Shown here one piece after another: positions 23,601 to 37,965 of a DNA stretch of 64,000 nt. Within the stretch, counting starts at the first letter, position 1. Each line of letters begins with the position of its first letter. The notes under the pieces were generated by a model. The model saw only the letters and a program-made list of their open reading frames with translations. It was not told where the DNA came from and made no database searches. This DNA comes from Penium margaritaceum (taxonomy: Eukaryota > Streptophyta > Zygnematophyceae > Desmidiales > Peniaceae): contig SZWC01016177.1 of NCBI GenBank assembly GCA_023375785.1, forward strand, positions 1 through 64,000, written 5' to 3'. The position numbers and the translations under genes are program-made.

Positions 23601-26600
23601 TTGCTAGTCGATAACTAGTATTCACAAACCATTATCTTCCACTCTGGCCATTTGTGACTCGTGTTCTGAGTTATCAAAGTATACCATAGTGACATTATTT
23701 GGTCATGGTCAGTGACATATGCCTACTTTGGTTGGTCATCGTGCATGGTATCCACACCGTGCCACAACTTATTGAAGGTCCTTGTGCTTGCTAGTTGATA
23801 CCTGGTGTTCTCAAACCATTGTTTTCCCCTCTGACCATTTGTAAATCGTATTATGAGTTGTCAACGTTGACCACACACAGCGGATTTATTTGGTCAAATG
23901 CAGTATATATGCCTTCTTTGGTCAGTCATTGTGCATGGTAGCCACACCATGCTACTACATATTGAAAGTCATTGTACTTCCTAATTGAGAACTGATATTC
24001 CTAAACCATTGTTTCCCCCTCCAACCGTTTGTGATTCGTGTTGTGGTTGGTGAACGTTGACCACCCATATTGAAATTCTTTAGTCATGGTCAGTGACATA
24101 TGCCTAGCTTGGTTGTTTGGTGTGCATAGTAGCCACACCGTGCCACTACGTATTGAATTTTGCTGTCCTTTCTAGTCAATACGTTGGGTCCCAAACCATT
24201 GTCTCTCCCTTTGACCATTGGTGACTCGTGTTATGAGTTGTCAATGTTGACCACATATAATGGACTTCTTCTGTGATAGTCAATGACGTATGCATCCTTT
24301 GGTTGGGCACTGTGCACGCTAGCCACACCGTGCCACTACTTGTTGAAGGTATTTGTACTTGCTAGTTGAGAACTAGTGTTCCCAGCCCATTGTTTACCCC
24401 TCTGACCATTTGTGACTCGTGTTATGAGTTTTCAACTTTGACCACACACTGAGAAATTCTTTTGGTTATGGTTAGTGACATATGCCTAGTTCGGTTTGTC
24501 AGTGCACATGGTTACCACGTCGTCTCACTACGTCTTGAAGGTCTTTATGCATTCGAGTTGATAGCTAGTCTTCCCAACCCACTGTTATCCCCTCTGACTA
24601 TCTTTGACTCGTGTTGTAAGTTGTCAACATTGACCACATGAAGTCAAATTCTATGGCCATGGTCGATGGCACATGCATACTTTGGTTGGTCGTTGTGCGT
24701 TGTAGCCACAATATGCCACTACATATTGAAGGTATTTGTACTTGCTAGTCCATAACTAGTATTCACAAACCATTATCTTCCAATCTGACCATTTGTGACT
24801 CGTGTTATGAGTGGTCAACGTTTGCCATACAAAGTGACATTCTTTGGTCATGGTCAGTGACATATGCCTACTTTGGTTGGTCATCGTGCATGGTATCCAC
24901 ACCGTGCCACGACTTATTGAAGGTCCTTGTGCTTGCTAGTTGATACCTAGTGTTCCCAAACCATTTTTCCCTCTCTAACCATTTGTGAATCGTGTCATGA
25001 GTTGTCAACGTTGACCACACTCAGCGGAATAATTCTGTCAAAGGCAGTACATATGCCTACTTTGGTATGTCTTTGTGTATGGTAGCCACACCGTGCTACT
25101 ATTGATTGAAGGTCATTGTACTTGCTAATTGCGAACTGATGTTCCTAGACCATTGTTTCCCCCTCTGACCGTTTGTGACTCGTGTTGTGGTTGGTGAACG
25201 TTGACCACCCATATTGAAATTCTTTGGTCATGGTCAGTGACATATGCCTAGTTTGGCTGTTTGGTCTGCATAGTAGCCACACCGTGCCACTACATATTGA
25301 AGTTCGCTGTCCTTTCTAGTCGATACAGAGGGTTCCCAAACCATCGTCTCTCCCTCTCACCATTGGTGACTCGTGTTATGAGTTGTCAATGTTGAGCACA
25401 CATAATGGACTTTTTTGGTCATAGTCAGTGACATATGCATCCTTTGGTTGGTCACTGTTCACGCTAGCCACATCGTGCCACTACTTGTTGAAGGTATTTG
25501 TACTTTCTAGTTGCTAAACTAGTGTTCCCAGCCCATTGTTTCCCCCTGTGACCATTTGTGACTCGTGTTTTGAGTTCTCCACGTTGACTACACACTGTGA
25601 CATTCTTTTGGTCATGGTTAGTGACATAAGCCTACTATAGCTTGTCACTACACATGGTTACCACGCCGTGTCACTACATATTGAAGGTCTTTGTGCTTTC
25701 TACTTGATAGTTAGTCTTCCCAAACCATTTTCTCCCACTCACACCATTTGTTACTCGTGTTATGAGTTGTCAAACGTTACCACATTCTTTGGTCATGGTC
25801 AGTGATGTATGCCTACTTTGCATGATCATCGTGCATGGTACTACACCGTGCCACAACATATTGAAGGTCCTTGTGCTTGCTAGTTGATACCTGGTGTTCC
25901 CAAAACATTGTTTCCCCCTCTGACCATTTGTAACCCGTATTACGAGCTGTCAATATTGACCACACACAGCGGATTTCTTTGGTCAAAGGCAGTACATATG
26001 CCTACTTTGGTCGGTGATTGTGCATGGTCACCACACCGTGCTACCACTGATTAAAGGTCATTGTACTTGCTAGTTGCGAACTGATATTCCCAGACCATTG
26101 TTCCCCCCTCTGACCGTTTGTGACTCGTGTTATGGTTGGTGAACGTTGTCCACCCATAATGAAATTATCAGGTCATGGTCAGTGACATATGCCTAGTTTT
26201 GTTGTTTGGTGTGCATAGTAGCCACAGCGTGCCACTACGCATTGAACTTCTCTGTCTTTTCTAGTTGATACGTAGGGTTCCCAAACCATTGTCTCTCCCT
26301 CTGGCCATTTGTGACTCGTGTTCTGAGTTGTCAACGTTCACCACACATTGTGGACTTCTTCGGTCATAGTCAGTGACGTATGCATCCTTTGGTTGGTCAT
26401 TGTGCACGCTAGCCACACCGCCACTACTTGTTGAAGGTCTTTGTACTTGCGTCTTGATAACTAGTGTTCCCAACTGATTGTTTCCCCCTCTGAACATTTG
26501 TGACTCGTGCTATGGGTTGTGAACATTGACCACCCATATTGAAATTCTTTCTTCATGGTCAGTGACATATGCATAGTTTGGTTTGTCACTGTACATGGTT

Positions 26601-29600
26601 ACCACGTCGTGTCACTATGTATTGATAGTATTTGACCTTTCTAGTTGATAGCTAGTCTTCCCAAACCATTGTTACCCCCTCTGACTATCTGTGACTCGTG
26701 TTGTGAGATGTCAACATTGACCACATGAAGTGAAATTCTTTGGTCATGGCCAGTGACATATGCATGCTTTGTTGTTCACTGTGCATGGTAGCCACATTGT
26801 GCCATTACATATTGAATTTTTTTGTCCTTGCTAGTCGATAACTAGTATTCACAAACCATTATTTTACACTCTGACCATTTGTTACTCGTGTTATGAGTTG
26901 TCAACGTTTACCACACATAGTAACATTCTTTTGTCATGGTCAGTGACATATGCCTACTTTAGTTGGTCATCGTGCATGGTATCCACACCGTGCCCCAACA
27001 TATTGAAGGTACTTGTGCCTGCTAGTTGATACCTAGTGTTCCCAAACCATTCTTTCCCCCTCTGACCATTTGTGACTCGTTTTATGAGTTTTCAACGTTG
27101 ACCACACACCGCGGATTTCTTTCGTAAATGGCAGCACATATGCCTACTTTGGTTGGTCATCGTGCATGGTAGCCACAACGTGCTACTACTGATTGAAGGT
27201 TCTACTTGCTAGTTTAGAACTGATATTCGCAGACCATTGTTTCCCCCGCTCACCGTTTGTGACTCGTGTTATGGTTGGTGAGCGTTGATCACCCATATTG
27301 AAGCTCACTAGTCACGATCAGTGACATATGCCTAGTTTGGTTGTCTGTTGTGCGTAGTAGCCACACTGTGCCACTACATATTGAAGTTCTTTGTCCATTC
27401 TAGTCAATACGTAGGGTTCCCAAACCATTGTCTATCCCTCGGATCATTTGTGACTCGTGTTTTGAGTTGTCAATGTTGACCACACGTAGTGGACTTTCCG
27501 GGTGATAGTCAGTGACTTATGCATCCTTTGATTGGTCACTGTGCATGCTAGCCACACCGTGCCACTACTTGTCAAGGTCTTTGTACTTGCTAGTTGATAA
27601 CTAGTGTCCCCATACCATTGTTTCCCCCTTTGGCCATTTGTGACTCGTGTTATGAGTTTTCAACGTTGACCACACACTGCGAAATTCTTTTGGTCATGGT
27701 CGGTGAGATATGCCTACTTTGGTTCGCCATTATACATGGTTACCACGCCGTGTCACTACGTGTTGAAGATCTTTGTACTTTCTAGTTTATAACTGGTCTT
27801 CCCAAACCATTGTTACCCCCTCTGACTATCTGTGATTCGTGTTGTGAGTTGTCAACATTGACCACATGAAGTGCAATTCTTTGCTGATGGTCAGTGACAT
27901 ATGCATACTTCAGTTGGTCACTGCGCATGGTAGTCACACGGTGCCACTACACATTTCAGGTAATTTTACGTGCTAGTCCATAACTAGAATTCAAAAACCA
28001 TTATCTTCCACTCTGACCATTTGTGACTCGTGTTATGAGTTGTCAATGTTTATCATACATAGTGACATTATCTGGTCATGGTGAGTGACATATGCCTACT
28101 TTGGTTGGTCACCATGCAAGGTATCCACACTGTTCCAGGTCCTTGTGCTTGCTAGTTGATACCTGGTGTTCTCAAACCATTGTTTTCCCCTCTGACCATT
28201 TGTGACGTGTATTATGAGTCGTCAACGTTGACCACACACAGCGGATTTCTTTCGTCAAAGGCAGTACATATGCCTACTTTGGTCAGTCATTGTGCATGGT
28301 AGCCACACTGTGCTACTAGTGATTGAAGGTCATTGTACTTGGTAGTTGAGAACTCTTATTCTCAGACCATTGTTTCCTCCTCCGACCGTTTGTGACTCAT
28401 GTTATGGTTGGTGAACGTTAACCACCCATATTGAAATTCTTTGGTCATGGTCAATGACATATGCCTCGTTTGGTTGTTTGGTGTGCATAGTAGCCACACT
28501 ATGCCACAACGTATTGAAGTTCTTTGTCCTTTCTATTCGAAACATAGGTTTCCCAAACCATTGTCTCTCCCTCTGACCATTCGTGACTCGTGTTATGAGT
28601 TGTCAATGTTGACCACACATAGTGGACTTCTTTGGTCATAGTCAGTGACATATGCATCCTTTGGTTGGTCACTGTGCACACTAGCCACACCGTGCAACTA
28701 CTTGTTGAATGTCTTTGTACTTGCTACTTGTTAACTAGTGTTCCCAACCCATTGTTTCCCCCTCTGACCATTTGTGACTCATGTTATGAGTTTTCAACGT
28801 TGACCACACAGAATGCAATTTGTTTGGTCATGGTTAGTGACATATGCCTAGTTTTATTTGTCAACGTGCAACAAGTTATTGAAGGTCCCTGTGCTTGCTA
28901 GTTGATACCTGGTGTTCCCAAACTATTGTTTCCCACTCTGACCATTTGTGACTCGTATTATGAGTTGTCAACCTTGACCACACACAGCGGATTTGCTTGG
29001 TCAAAGGCAGTACATATGCCTACTTTGGTCGGTCATTGTGCATGTTAGCCAAACCATGCTACTACTGATTGAAGGTTGTTGTACTTGCTACTTGAGAACT
29101 GATGTTCCCAGACCATTGTTTCGCCCTTTGACCGTTTGTGACTCGTGATATTGTTGCTGAACGTTGACCACCCACATTCAAATTCTTTCGTCATGGTCAG
29201 TGACATATGCCTAGTTTCGTTGTTTGGTGTGCATAGTAGCCACACCGTGCCACTACGTATTGAAGTTCTTTCTCCTTTCTAGTTGATACATGGGGTTCCC
29301 AAACCATTGTTTCTCCCTTTGACCATTTGTGAATCGTGTTATGAGTTGTCAATGTTGACCACACATAGCTGACTTCCTCGGTCATAGTCAGTAACGTGTA
29401 CATCCTTTGGTTGGTCATTGTGCACGCTAGCCACACCATGCCACTACTTGTTGAAGGTCTTTGTACTTGATAGTTGATAACTAGTCTTCGCAACCCCTTG
29501 TTTCCCTCTCTGACCATTTGTGACTCGTGTTATGAGTTTTCAACGTTGACCACACACTGTGAAATTCTTTTGGTCATCGTTAGTGACATATGCCTACTTT

Positions 29601-32600
29601 GGTTTGTCAATGTACATGGTTACCACGCGGTGTCACTACGTATTGAACGTTTTTGTGCTTTCTAGTTTATAGCTAGTCTTTCCAAACCATTGTTTCCCCC
29701 TCTGCCTATCTATAGCTAGTGTTGTGAGTTGTCATCATTGACCACATGAAGTGCTATTCTTTGGTCATGGTCAGTGACATATGCATACTTTGGTTGGTCA
29801 CTATGCAAGGTAGCCAAACGGTGCCCCTACACATTGAAGGTATTTGTACTTGCTAGTCGATAACTAGCATTCACAAACCATTATCTTCCACTCTTACCAT
29901 TTGTGACTCGTGTTATGAGTTATCAACGTTTACTATACATAGTGACATTATCTGGTCATGGTCAGTGACATATGCCTACTTTGGTTGGTCATCGTGCAAG
30001 GTATCCACACTGTGCCACCATTTATGGAAGGTCCCTGTGCTTACTAGTTGATACATGGTGTTCTCAAACAATTGTTGCCCCCTGTGACCATTTGTGACTT
30101 GTTTTATGAGTCGTCAACGTTGACCACACACAGCGGACTTCTTTGGTCAAAGGCAGTACATGTGCCTACTTTGGTCGGTCATTGTGCATGGTAGCCACAC
30201 CGTGCAACTACTGATTGAAGGTGGTTGTACTTGCTAGTTGAGAACTGATACTCCCAGACCATTGTTTTCCCCTCTGACCGTTTGTGAGTCGTGTTATGGT
30301 TGGTGAACGTTGACCACCCATATTGAAATTCTTTGGTCATGGTGAGTGACATATGCCTAGTTTGGATGTTTGGTGTGCATAGTGGCCACACTATGCCACA
30401 TCGTATTGAACTTGTTTGTCCTTTCTAGTCGATGCATAGGGTTCCCAAACCATTGTCTCTCCCTTTGACCATTCGTGACTCGTGTTATGAGTTGTCAATG
30501 TTGGCCACACATAGTGGACTTCTTCGGTCATAGTCAGTGACATTTGCATCCTTTGGTTGGTCACTGTGCACGCTAGCCACACCGTGCCACTACTTGTTGA
30601 ATTTCTTTGTACTTGCTAGTTATCAACTAGTTTTCCCAACCCATTGTTTCCCCCTCTGACCATTTGTGACTCATGTTATGAGTTTCAACGTAGACCACAT
30701 AGAGTGAAATTCGTTTCGTCATGGTTGGTTACATATGCCTAGTTTGGTTTGTCACTGTACATGGTTACGACACTACGTCACTACGTATTGAAGGTGTTTG
30801 TGCTTTTTAGTTGATAGCTAGTCTTCCCAAACCATTGTTCCCCACCTCTCACTCTCTCTAACGCGTGTTCTGAGCTGTCAACATTGACCATACGAAGTGA
30901 AATTCTTTGGTCATAGTTTGTGGCACGTGAATTCTTTGGTTGGTCACTGTGCAAGGTTGCCACAATGTGCCACTACATATGGAAGGTATTTGTACTTGCT
31001 AGTCAATAACTAGTATTCACAAACCATTATCTTCCACTCTGACTATTTGTGACTCGTATTAAGAGTTGTCGAAGTTTATCACACATAGTGACATTCTTTG
31101 ATCATGGTCTGTGACATATTCCTACTTTGGTTGGTCATCGTGCATGGGATCCACACTGTGCCAACACTTATTGCATGTCATTGTGCTTGCTAGTTGATAC
31201 CTGGTGTTCCCAAACCATTGTTTCCCCCTCTGACCATTTGTGACTCGTATAATGACTTCTCGACGTTGACCACACACAACGGATTTCTTTGGTCAAAGGC
31301 CGTACATATGCCTACTTTGGTCGGTCATTGTGCATGTCAGCCAAACCGTGCTACTACCGATTGAAGGTCATTGTACTTGCTAGTTGAAAACTGATATTCC
31401 CATACCATTGTTTCCCACTCTGACCGTTTGTGACTCGTGTTATGGCTAGTGAATGTTGACTACCCAAGTTGAAATTCTTGGGTCATGGTCAGTGACATAT
31501 GCCTAGTTTGGTTGTTTGGTGTGCATAGTAGCCACACCGTGCCACTATGTATTGAAGTTATTTGTCCTTTCTATTTGATACATAGGGTTAGCAAACCATT
31601 TTCTCTCTCTCTGACCATTTGTGACTCGTGTTATGAGTTGTCAATGTTGACCACACATAGTGGACTTCTTCGGTCATAGTCAGTGACGTATGCATCCTTT
31701 GGTTGGTCACTGTGTACGCTAGCCACACCGTGCCACTACTTGAAGGTCTTTGTACTTGCTAGTTGATAACTAGTGTTCCCAACCCATTGTTTCCCCCTCT
31801 GACCATTTGTAACTCGTGTTATGGGTGGTGAACATTGACCACCCATATTGAAATTCTTTGGTCATGGTCAGTGACATATGCCTACTTTGGTTTGTCACTG
31901 TACATGGTTCCCACACCGTGTGACTACGTATTAAAGGTCTTCGTGCTATCTAGTTGAAAGCTAGTCTTCCCAAATAATTGTTTATCCCCTCTGACTATTT
32001 GTGGCTCGTGTTGGGAGTTGTCAACGTTGACAACGTGAAGTGAGATTCTTTGGTCATGGTCAGTGACAAATGCATACTTTGGTTGGTCACTGTGCATGGT
32101 ATCCACACGGTGCCACTACATATTGAGGGTGTTTGTACTTGCTAATCAATAACTGGTATTCACAAACCATTATCTTCCACTGTGACCATTTGTGACTGGT
32201 GTTATTATATGTCAAAATATACCATACATAGTGACATTATTTGGTCATGGTCAGTAACATATGCCTACTTCGGGTTGTCATCGTGCATGGTATCCACGCC
32301 GTTCCGGAATCTTTTGAAGGTCCTTGTGCTTGCTAGTTGATACCTCGTGTTCTCAACCTTTGTTTCCCCATCTGACCATTTGTGACTAGTGTTATGAGTC
32401 GTCAACGTTGACCATACGCAGCGGATTTCATTGGTTAAAGGCAGTACATATGCCTACTTTGGTTGGTCATTCTGCATGGTAGGCACACCGTGCTACTACT
32501 GATTGAAGGTCATTGTACTTGCTACTTGAGAACTGATATTCCCAGACCATTGTTTCCCCCTCTGGTCGTTTGTGACTCGTGTTATGGCTGGTGAACGTTG

Positions 32601-35600
32601 ACCACCCATATTGAAATTCTTTGGTCATGGTCAGTGAAATATGCCTAGTTTAGTTGTTTGGTGTGCACAGTCAACACACCATGCCACTACGTATTGAAGT
32701 TCTTATTCCTTTCCAGTCAATACATAGGGTTCCCAAACCATTGTCTCTCCCTCTGACCATTTGTGACTCGTGTTGTGAGCTGCCAATGTTGACCTTACAT
32801 AGTGGACTTCTTGGATCCTAGTCAGTCACGTATGTATCATTTGGTTGGTCACAGTGCACGCTTGCCACACCGTGCAAGTGCTTGTTGAAGGTATTTGTAC
32901 TGGGGACTTGATAACTAGTGTTCCCAACCCATTTTTTCCCCCTCAGACCATTTGTCACTCGTGTTATGAGTTTCCAACCTTGACCACACACTGTGAGATT
33001 CTTCTGGTCATGGTTAGTGACATATGCCTACTTTGGTTGGTCAATGTAAATGGTTACCATCTCTTGTCACTGCGTGTTGAAGGTCATTGTGCTTCCTAGT
33101 TGATAGCTAGTCTTCCCAAACCATTGTTACCCCCTCTGTCTAGATGTGAGTCGTGTTTTGAGTTGTCAACATTGATCATGTGTACAGTGACATATGCAAA
33201 CTTTGGTTGGTCTCTGTGCATTGTAGCCACACTGTGCCACTGCATATGGAAGGTATTTGTACCTGCTAGTCAGTAACTAGTATTCACAAACGATTATCTT
33301 CCACTCTAACCATTTTTGACTCGTGTTATAAGTTGTCAAAGTTTACCACACATGGTGACATTCTTTGGCCATGGTCAGTGACATGTGCCTACTTTGGTTG
33401 GTCATTGTGCATGGTATCCACAGCGTGCCACAACTTATTGAAGGTCATTGTGCTTGCTAGTTTATACCTGGTGTTTCCCAACCCATTGTTTCCCCATCTG
33501 ACCATTTGTGACTCGTATTACAAGTTGTCAGCGTTGACCACACACAGCAGGTTTCTTTGGTCAAAGGAAGTGCATATGCTTGCTTTGGACGGTTGTTGTG
33601 CATGGTAGCCACACCGTGCTACTACTAATCAAAGGTCGTTGTACTTGTTAGCTGAAAACTGATATTCCAAGCCCATTGTTGCCCCATCTGACCGTTTTGT
33701 GGTTCGTGTTATGGTTGGTGAGCGTTGACCACCCACATTGAAATTCCTTCATCATGGTGAGTGACATGTGCCTAGTTTGGTTGTTTGGTGTGCATAGGGT
33801 CACACCGTGCCACTAGGTATTGAAGTTCTTTGTTCTTTCAGGTCGATACATATGGTTCCAAGACCATTGTCTCTCCCTCTGACCAATTGTGACTCGTGTT
33901 ATGAGTTGTCAATGTTGACCACATGTTGTGGACTTCTTCGGTCATATTCCGTTACGTATGCATCCTTTGATTGGTCACTGTGCACGCTAGCCACACCGTT
34001 CCACTACTTGTTGAAGGTCTTTGTACTTAATAGTTGTTAACTAGTATTCCCAACCCATTGTTTCCCCCTCTAACCATTTGTGACTCGTGTTATGAGTTTT
34101 CAACGTTGACCACACACTGTGAAATTCCTTTGGTCATGGTCGGTGACATATGCCTACTTTGGTTGGTCATTGTACATGGTTACCACGCTGTGTCACTATC
34201 TATTGAATACATTTGTGCTTTCAAGTTGATAGCTAGTCTTCCCTAACCATTGTTGCCCCCACTGACTATCTGTGACTCGTGTTGTGAGTTTTCAACATTG
34301 ACCACATGAGGTAAACTTCTTTGGTCATGGTCAGTGACATATGCATACTTTGCTTGGTCACTCTGCATTATAGCCACACTCTGCCTCTACATATTGATGG
34401 TATTTGTACTTTTTAGTCAGTAACTAGTATTCACAAACCATTATCTTCCACTCCGACCATTTTTGACTCGTGTTATGACTTGTCAGAGTTTACCACACAC
34501 AATGACATTATTTGGTCATGGTCAATGACACATGCCTACTCTGGTTGGTCATCGTGCATGAAATCCACACCGTGCCACAACTTATTCAAGGTCCTTGCGT
34601 TACTAGTTGATACATGGTGTTCCCAAAACATTGTTCCCCCCTATGACCGTTTGTGACCCGTATTACGAGTTGTCAATGTTGACCACACACAGCGGATTTC
34701 TTTGGTCAAAGGCAGTACACATGCCTACTTTGGTCAGTCGTCGTGCATGATAGCCACACCATTCTACTATTGATTGAAGGTCCTTGTACTTGCTAGTTGA
34801 GAACTGATATTCCCATACCATTTTTTCCCCCTATGACCGTTTGTGACTCGTGTTATGGTTGGTGAACGTTGACCACCCACATTGAAATGCTTTGGTCATG
34901 GTCAGTGACATATGCCTAGTTTGGTTGTTTGGTGTGCATAGTAGCCACATCGTGCCACTACGTATTGAACTTCTTCGTTTTTTCTAGTCGATATATAGGA
35001 TTCCCAAACCATTGTCTCTCCCTCTGACCATTTGTGACTCGTGTTCTGACTTGTCAATGTTGACAACACATAGTGGACTTTTTCGGTCATAGTCAGTAAC
35101 GTATGCATCCTTTGGTTCGTCACTGTGCATGCTAGCCACACCATGCCACTTCTTGTTGAAGGTCTTTGTACTTGCTAGTTGATAACTAGTGTTATGAGCA
35201 CATTGTTTGCCCTGTGACCATTTTTATCTCGTGTTATGGTTGGTGAACGTTGACCCCCCATATTTAAATTCTCTGGTCATGGCCAGTTACATATGCCTAG
35301 TTTAGTTGTTTGGTGTGCATAGTAGCCACGCCGTGCCTCATGTTGTGATCTGTCAACGTTGACCACATGAAGTGAAATTCTTTGGTCATGGTCAGTGACA
35401 CATGCATACTTCGGTTTTCCACTGTGCATGGTAGCCACACTGTGCCACTACATATTGAAGGTGTTTGTACTTGCTAGTCGATAACTAGTATTCACAAACC
35501 ATTATCTTCCACTCTGAGCATTTGTGACTCGTGTTACGAGTTCTCACAGTTTACCACACATAGTGACATTATTTGGTCATGGTCAGTGATATATGCCTAC

Positions 35601-37965
35601 ATTGGTTGGTCATCATGCATGTTATCCACACCGTGCCACAACGTAGTGAAGGTCCTTGTGCTTGCTAGCTGATACCTGGTGTTCCCAAACCATTGTTTCC
35701 CCCTCTGACCATATGTGACTGGTATTATGAGTTGTCAACCTTGACCAGACACAGCGGATCTTTGGTCAAAGGCTGTACATATGCCTACTTTGGTGTTCAT
35801 TGTGCATGGTAACCACACCGTGCCACTATTGATTGAAGGTCGTTGTAGTTTCTAGCTGAGAACTGATATTCCTAGACAATTGTTTCCCCCTCTAATCGTT
35901 TGTGACTCGTGATATGGCTGGTGCACGTTGACCACCCATATTGAAATTATTTGGTCATGGTCAATGACATATGCCTTGTTTGGTTGTTCGGCGTGCATAG
36001 TAGCCACACTCTGCAACGATGTTTTGAAGTTCTTTGTCTGTTATAGTCGATACATCGGGTTCCCAAACCATTGTCTCTCCCTCTGACCATTCGTGAGTCG
36101 TGTTATGCTTTGTCAATATTAACCACACATAGTGGACTCTTCGGTCATAGTCAGTGACATATGCATCCTTTGCTTTGTCCATATGCACGGTAGCCACACC
36201 GTGCCACTACTTGTTGAAGGTCTTTGTACTTGCTAGTTGATAACTAGTGTTCCCAGCCCATTGTTTCCCCCTCTGACCATTTGTGACTCGTGTTATGATT
36301 TTTCAACGTCGACCACGTACTGTGAAACTCTTGTGGTCATGGTTAGTGACATATGCCCACTTTGGTTTGCCAATGTACATGGTTACCACGACGTGTCACT
36401 GTGTATTGAATGTCTTTGTGCTTTCTAGTTGATAGCTAGTCTTCCCAAACCATTGTTACCGCCTCTGACTATCTGTGACTCGTGTTGTGAGTTGTCAACA
36501 TTGAGCACGTGAAGTGGAATTCTTTGGTCGTGGTGAGTGACTAATGCATACTTTGGTTGGTCACTGTGCATTATGGCCACACTGTGCCACTACATATGGA
36601 AGGTACTTGTACTTGGTAGTCGATAACTAGTTTTCACAAACCATTATATTCCACTCTGACCACTTGTGACTTCTGTTAGGAGTTGGGAAAGCTTACCACA
36701 CATAGTGACATACTTTGGTCATGGTCAGTGACATATGCCTACTTTGGTTGGTCATCGTGCATGGTATCCACGCCGTGCCACAACTTTTTGAAGGTCCTTG
36801 TGCTTGCTAGTTGATACGTGGTGTTTTCAAACCATTGTTTCCCCCTCTGACCATATGTGACTCGTATTACGAGTTGTCAACGTTGACTACACAGAGCTGA
36901 TTTCTTTGGTGAAAGGCAGTACATATGCCTACTTTGGTCGGTCATTGTGCATGGTAGCCACACCTTGCTACTACTGATTGAAGGTTGTTGTAATTGCTAG
37001 TTGATATCTGATGTTCCCAGACCATTGTTTCCCCATCTGACCGTTTGTGACTCGTGTTATGCTTGGTGAACGTTGACCAACCATATTGAAATTCTTTGGT
37101 CATGGTCAGTGACATATGCCTAGTTTGGTTTTATGGTGTGCATAGTAGCCAGACCATGCCACGACGTATTGATGTTCTTTATCCTTTCTAGTGGATACAT
37201 AGGGTTCCCAAACCATTGTCTCTCCTTCTGGACATTTGTGACTCGTGTATTGTGTTGTCAATGTTGACCACACATAGTGGACTTCTTCGGTCATAGTCAG
37301 TGACGTATGCATCCTTTGGCTGGTCACTATGCACGCTAGCCACACCGTGCCACTACTTGTTGAAGGTCTTTGTACTTGCTAGTTTATAACTAGTGTTCCC
37401 AACCCATTGTTTCCCCCCTTGGACCATTAGTGACTCATGTTATGAGTTTTCAACGTTGACCACACAGTGTGAAATTCTGTTGGTCATGGTTAGTGACAAA
37501 TGCCTACTTTGGTTTGTCACTGTACATGGTTACCACGCCGTGTTACAATGTATTGAAGGTCTTTGTGCTTTCTAGTTTATAACTAGTGTTTCCAAACCAT
37601 TGTACCCCTCTGACTTTCTGTGACTTGTGCTTTCAGTTGTCAACATTGACCACATGAAGTGAGATTCTTTGGTCATGGTCAGTGACATATACATACGTTT
37701 GTTGGTCACTGTGCATTGTAGCTACATTGTGCCACTACATTTGGAAAGTTTTTTTACTTGCTAGTTGATAACTAGTATTCACAAACCATTATCTTCCACT
37801 GTGACCATTTGTGACTCGTGTTATGTGTTGTCAATGTTTACCACACATAGTGACATTCTTTGGTCATGGTTAGTGACATATGCCTACTTTGGTTGGTCAT
37901 CGTGCATGGTATCCACGCCGTGCCACAACTTATTGAAGGTCCTTGTGCTTGCTAGCTGATACCTT
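20570..37965 (-). repeat. Satellite array B: same six-type HOR in reverse orientation
   Basis: The reverse complements of the six monomer types of array A appear in the inverse order expected (6, 5, 4, 3, 2, 1) with the same 191-bp and about 1.15-kb spacings, roughly fifteen HOR lengths. Several units are rearranged. At about 25735 a type-3 monomer is fused to type 2. At about 28860 the sequence jumps from the end of type 4 to type 1, so types 3 and 2 are missing. At about 35190-35340 a type-4 start leads into a type-6-like monomer and then into type 3. No gene is seen; the short open frames repeat with the HOR. Confidence 0.94.

Noticed and set aside
20570-37965. Hydrophobic 60-90 codon frames (MITSVPNPLFPPLTICDSCYEFSTLTT-like) that look like signal peptides or membrane proteins
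   Set aside because: They are the opposite-strand reading of one satellite monomer type, repeated in each unit. The hydrophobicity comes from the monomer sequence.
4715-37965. CRISPR-like array
   Set aside because: Monomers are contiguous 191-bp tandem units without unique spacers, and the window is eukaryotic.
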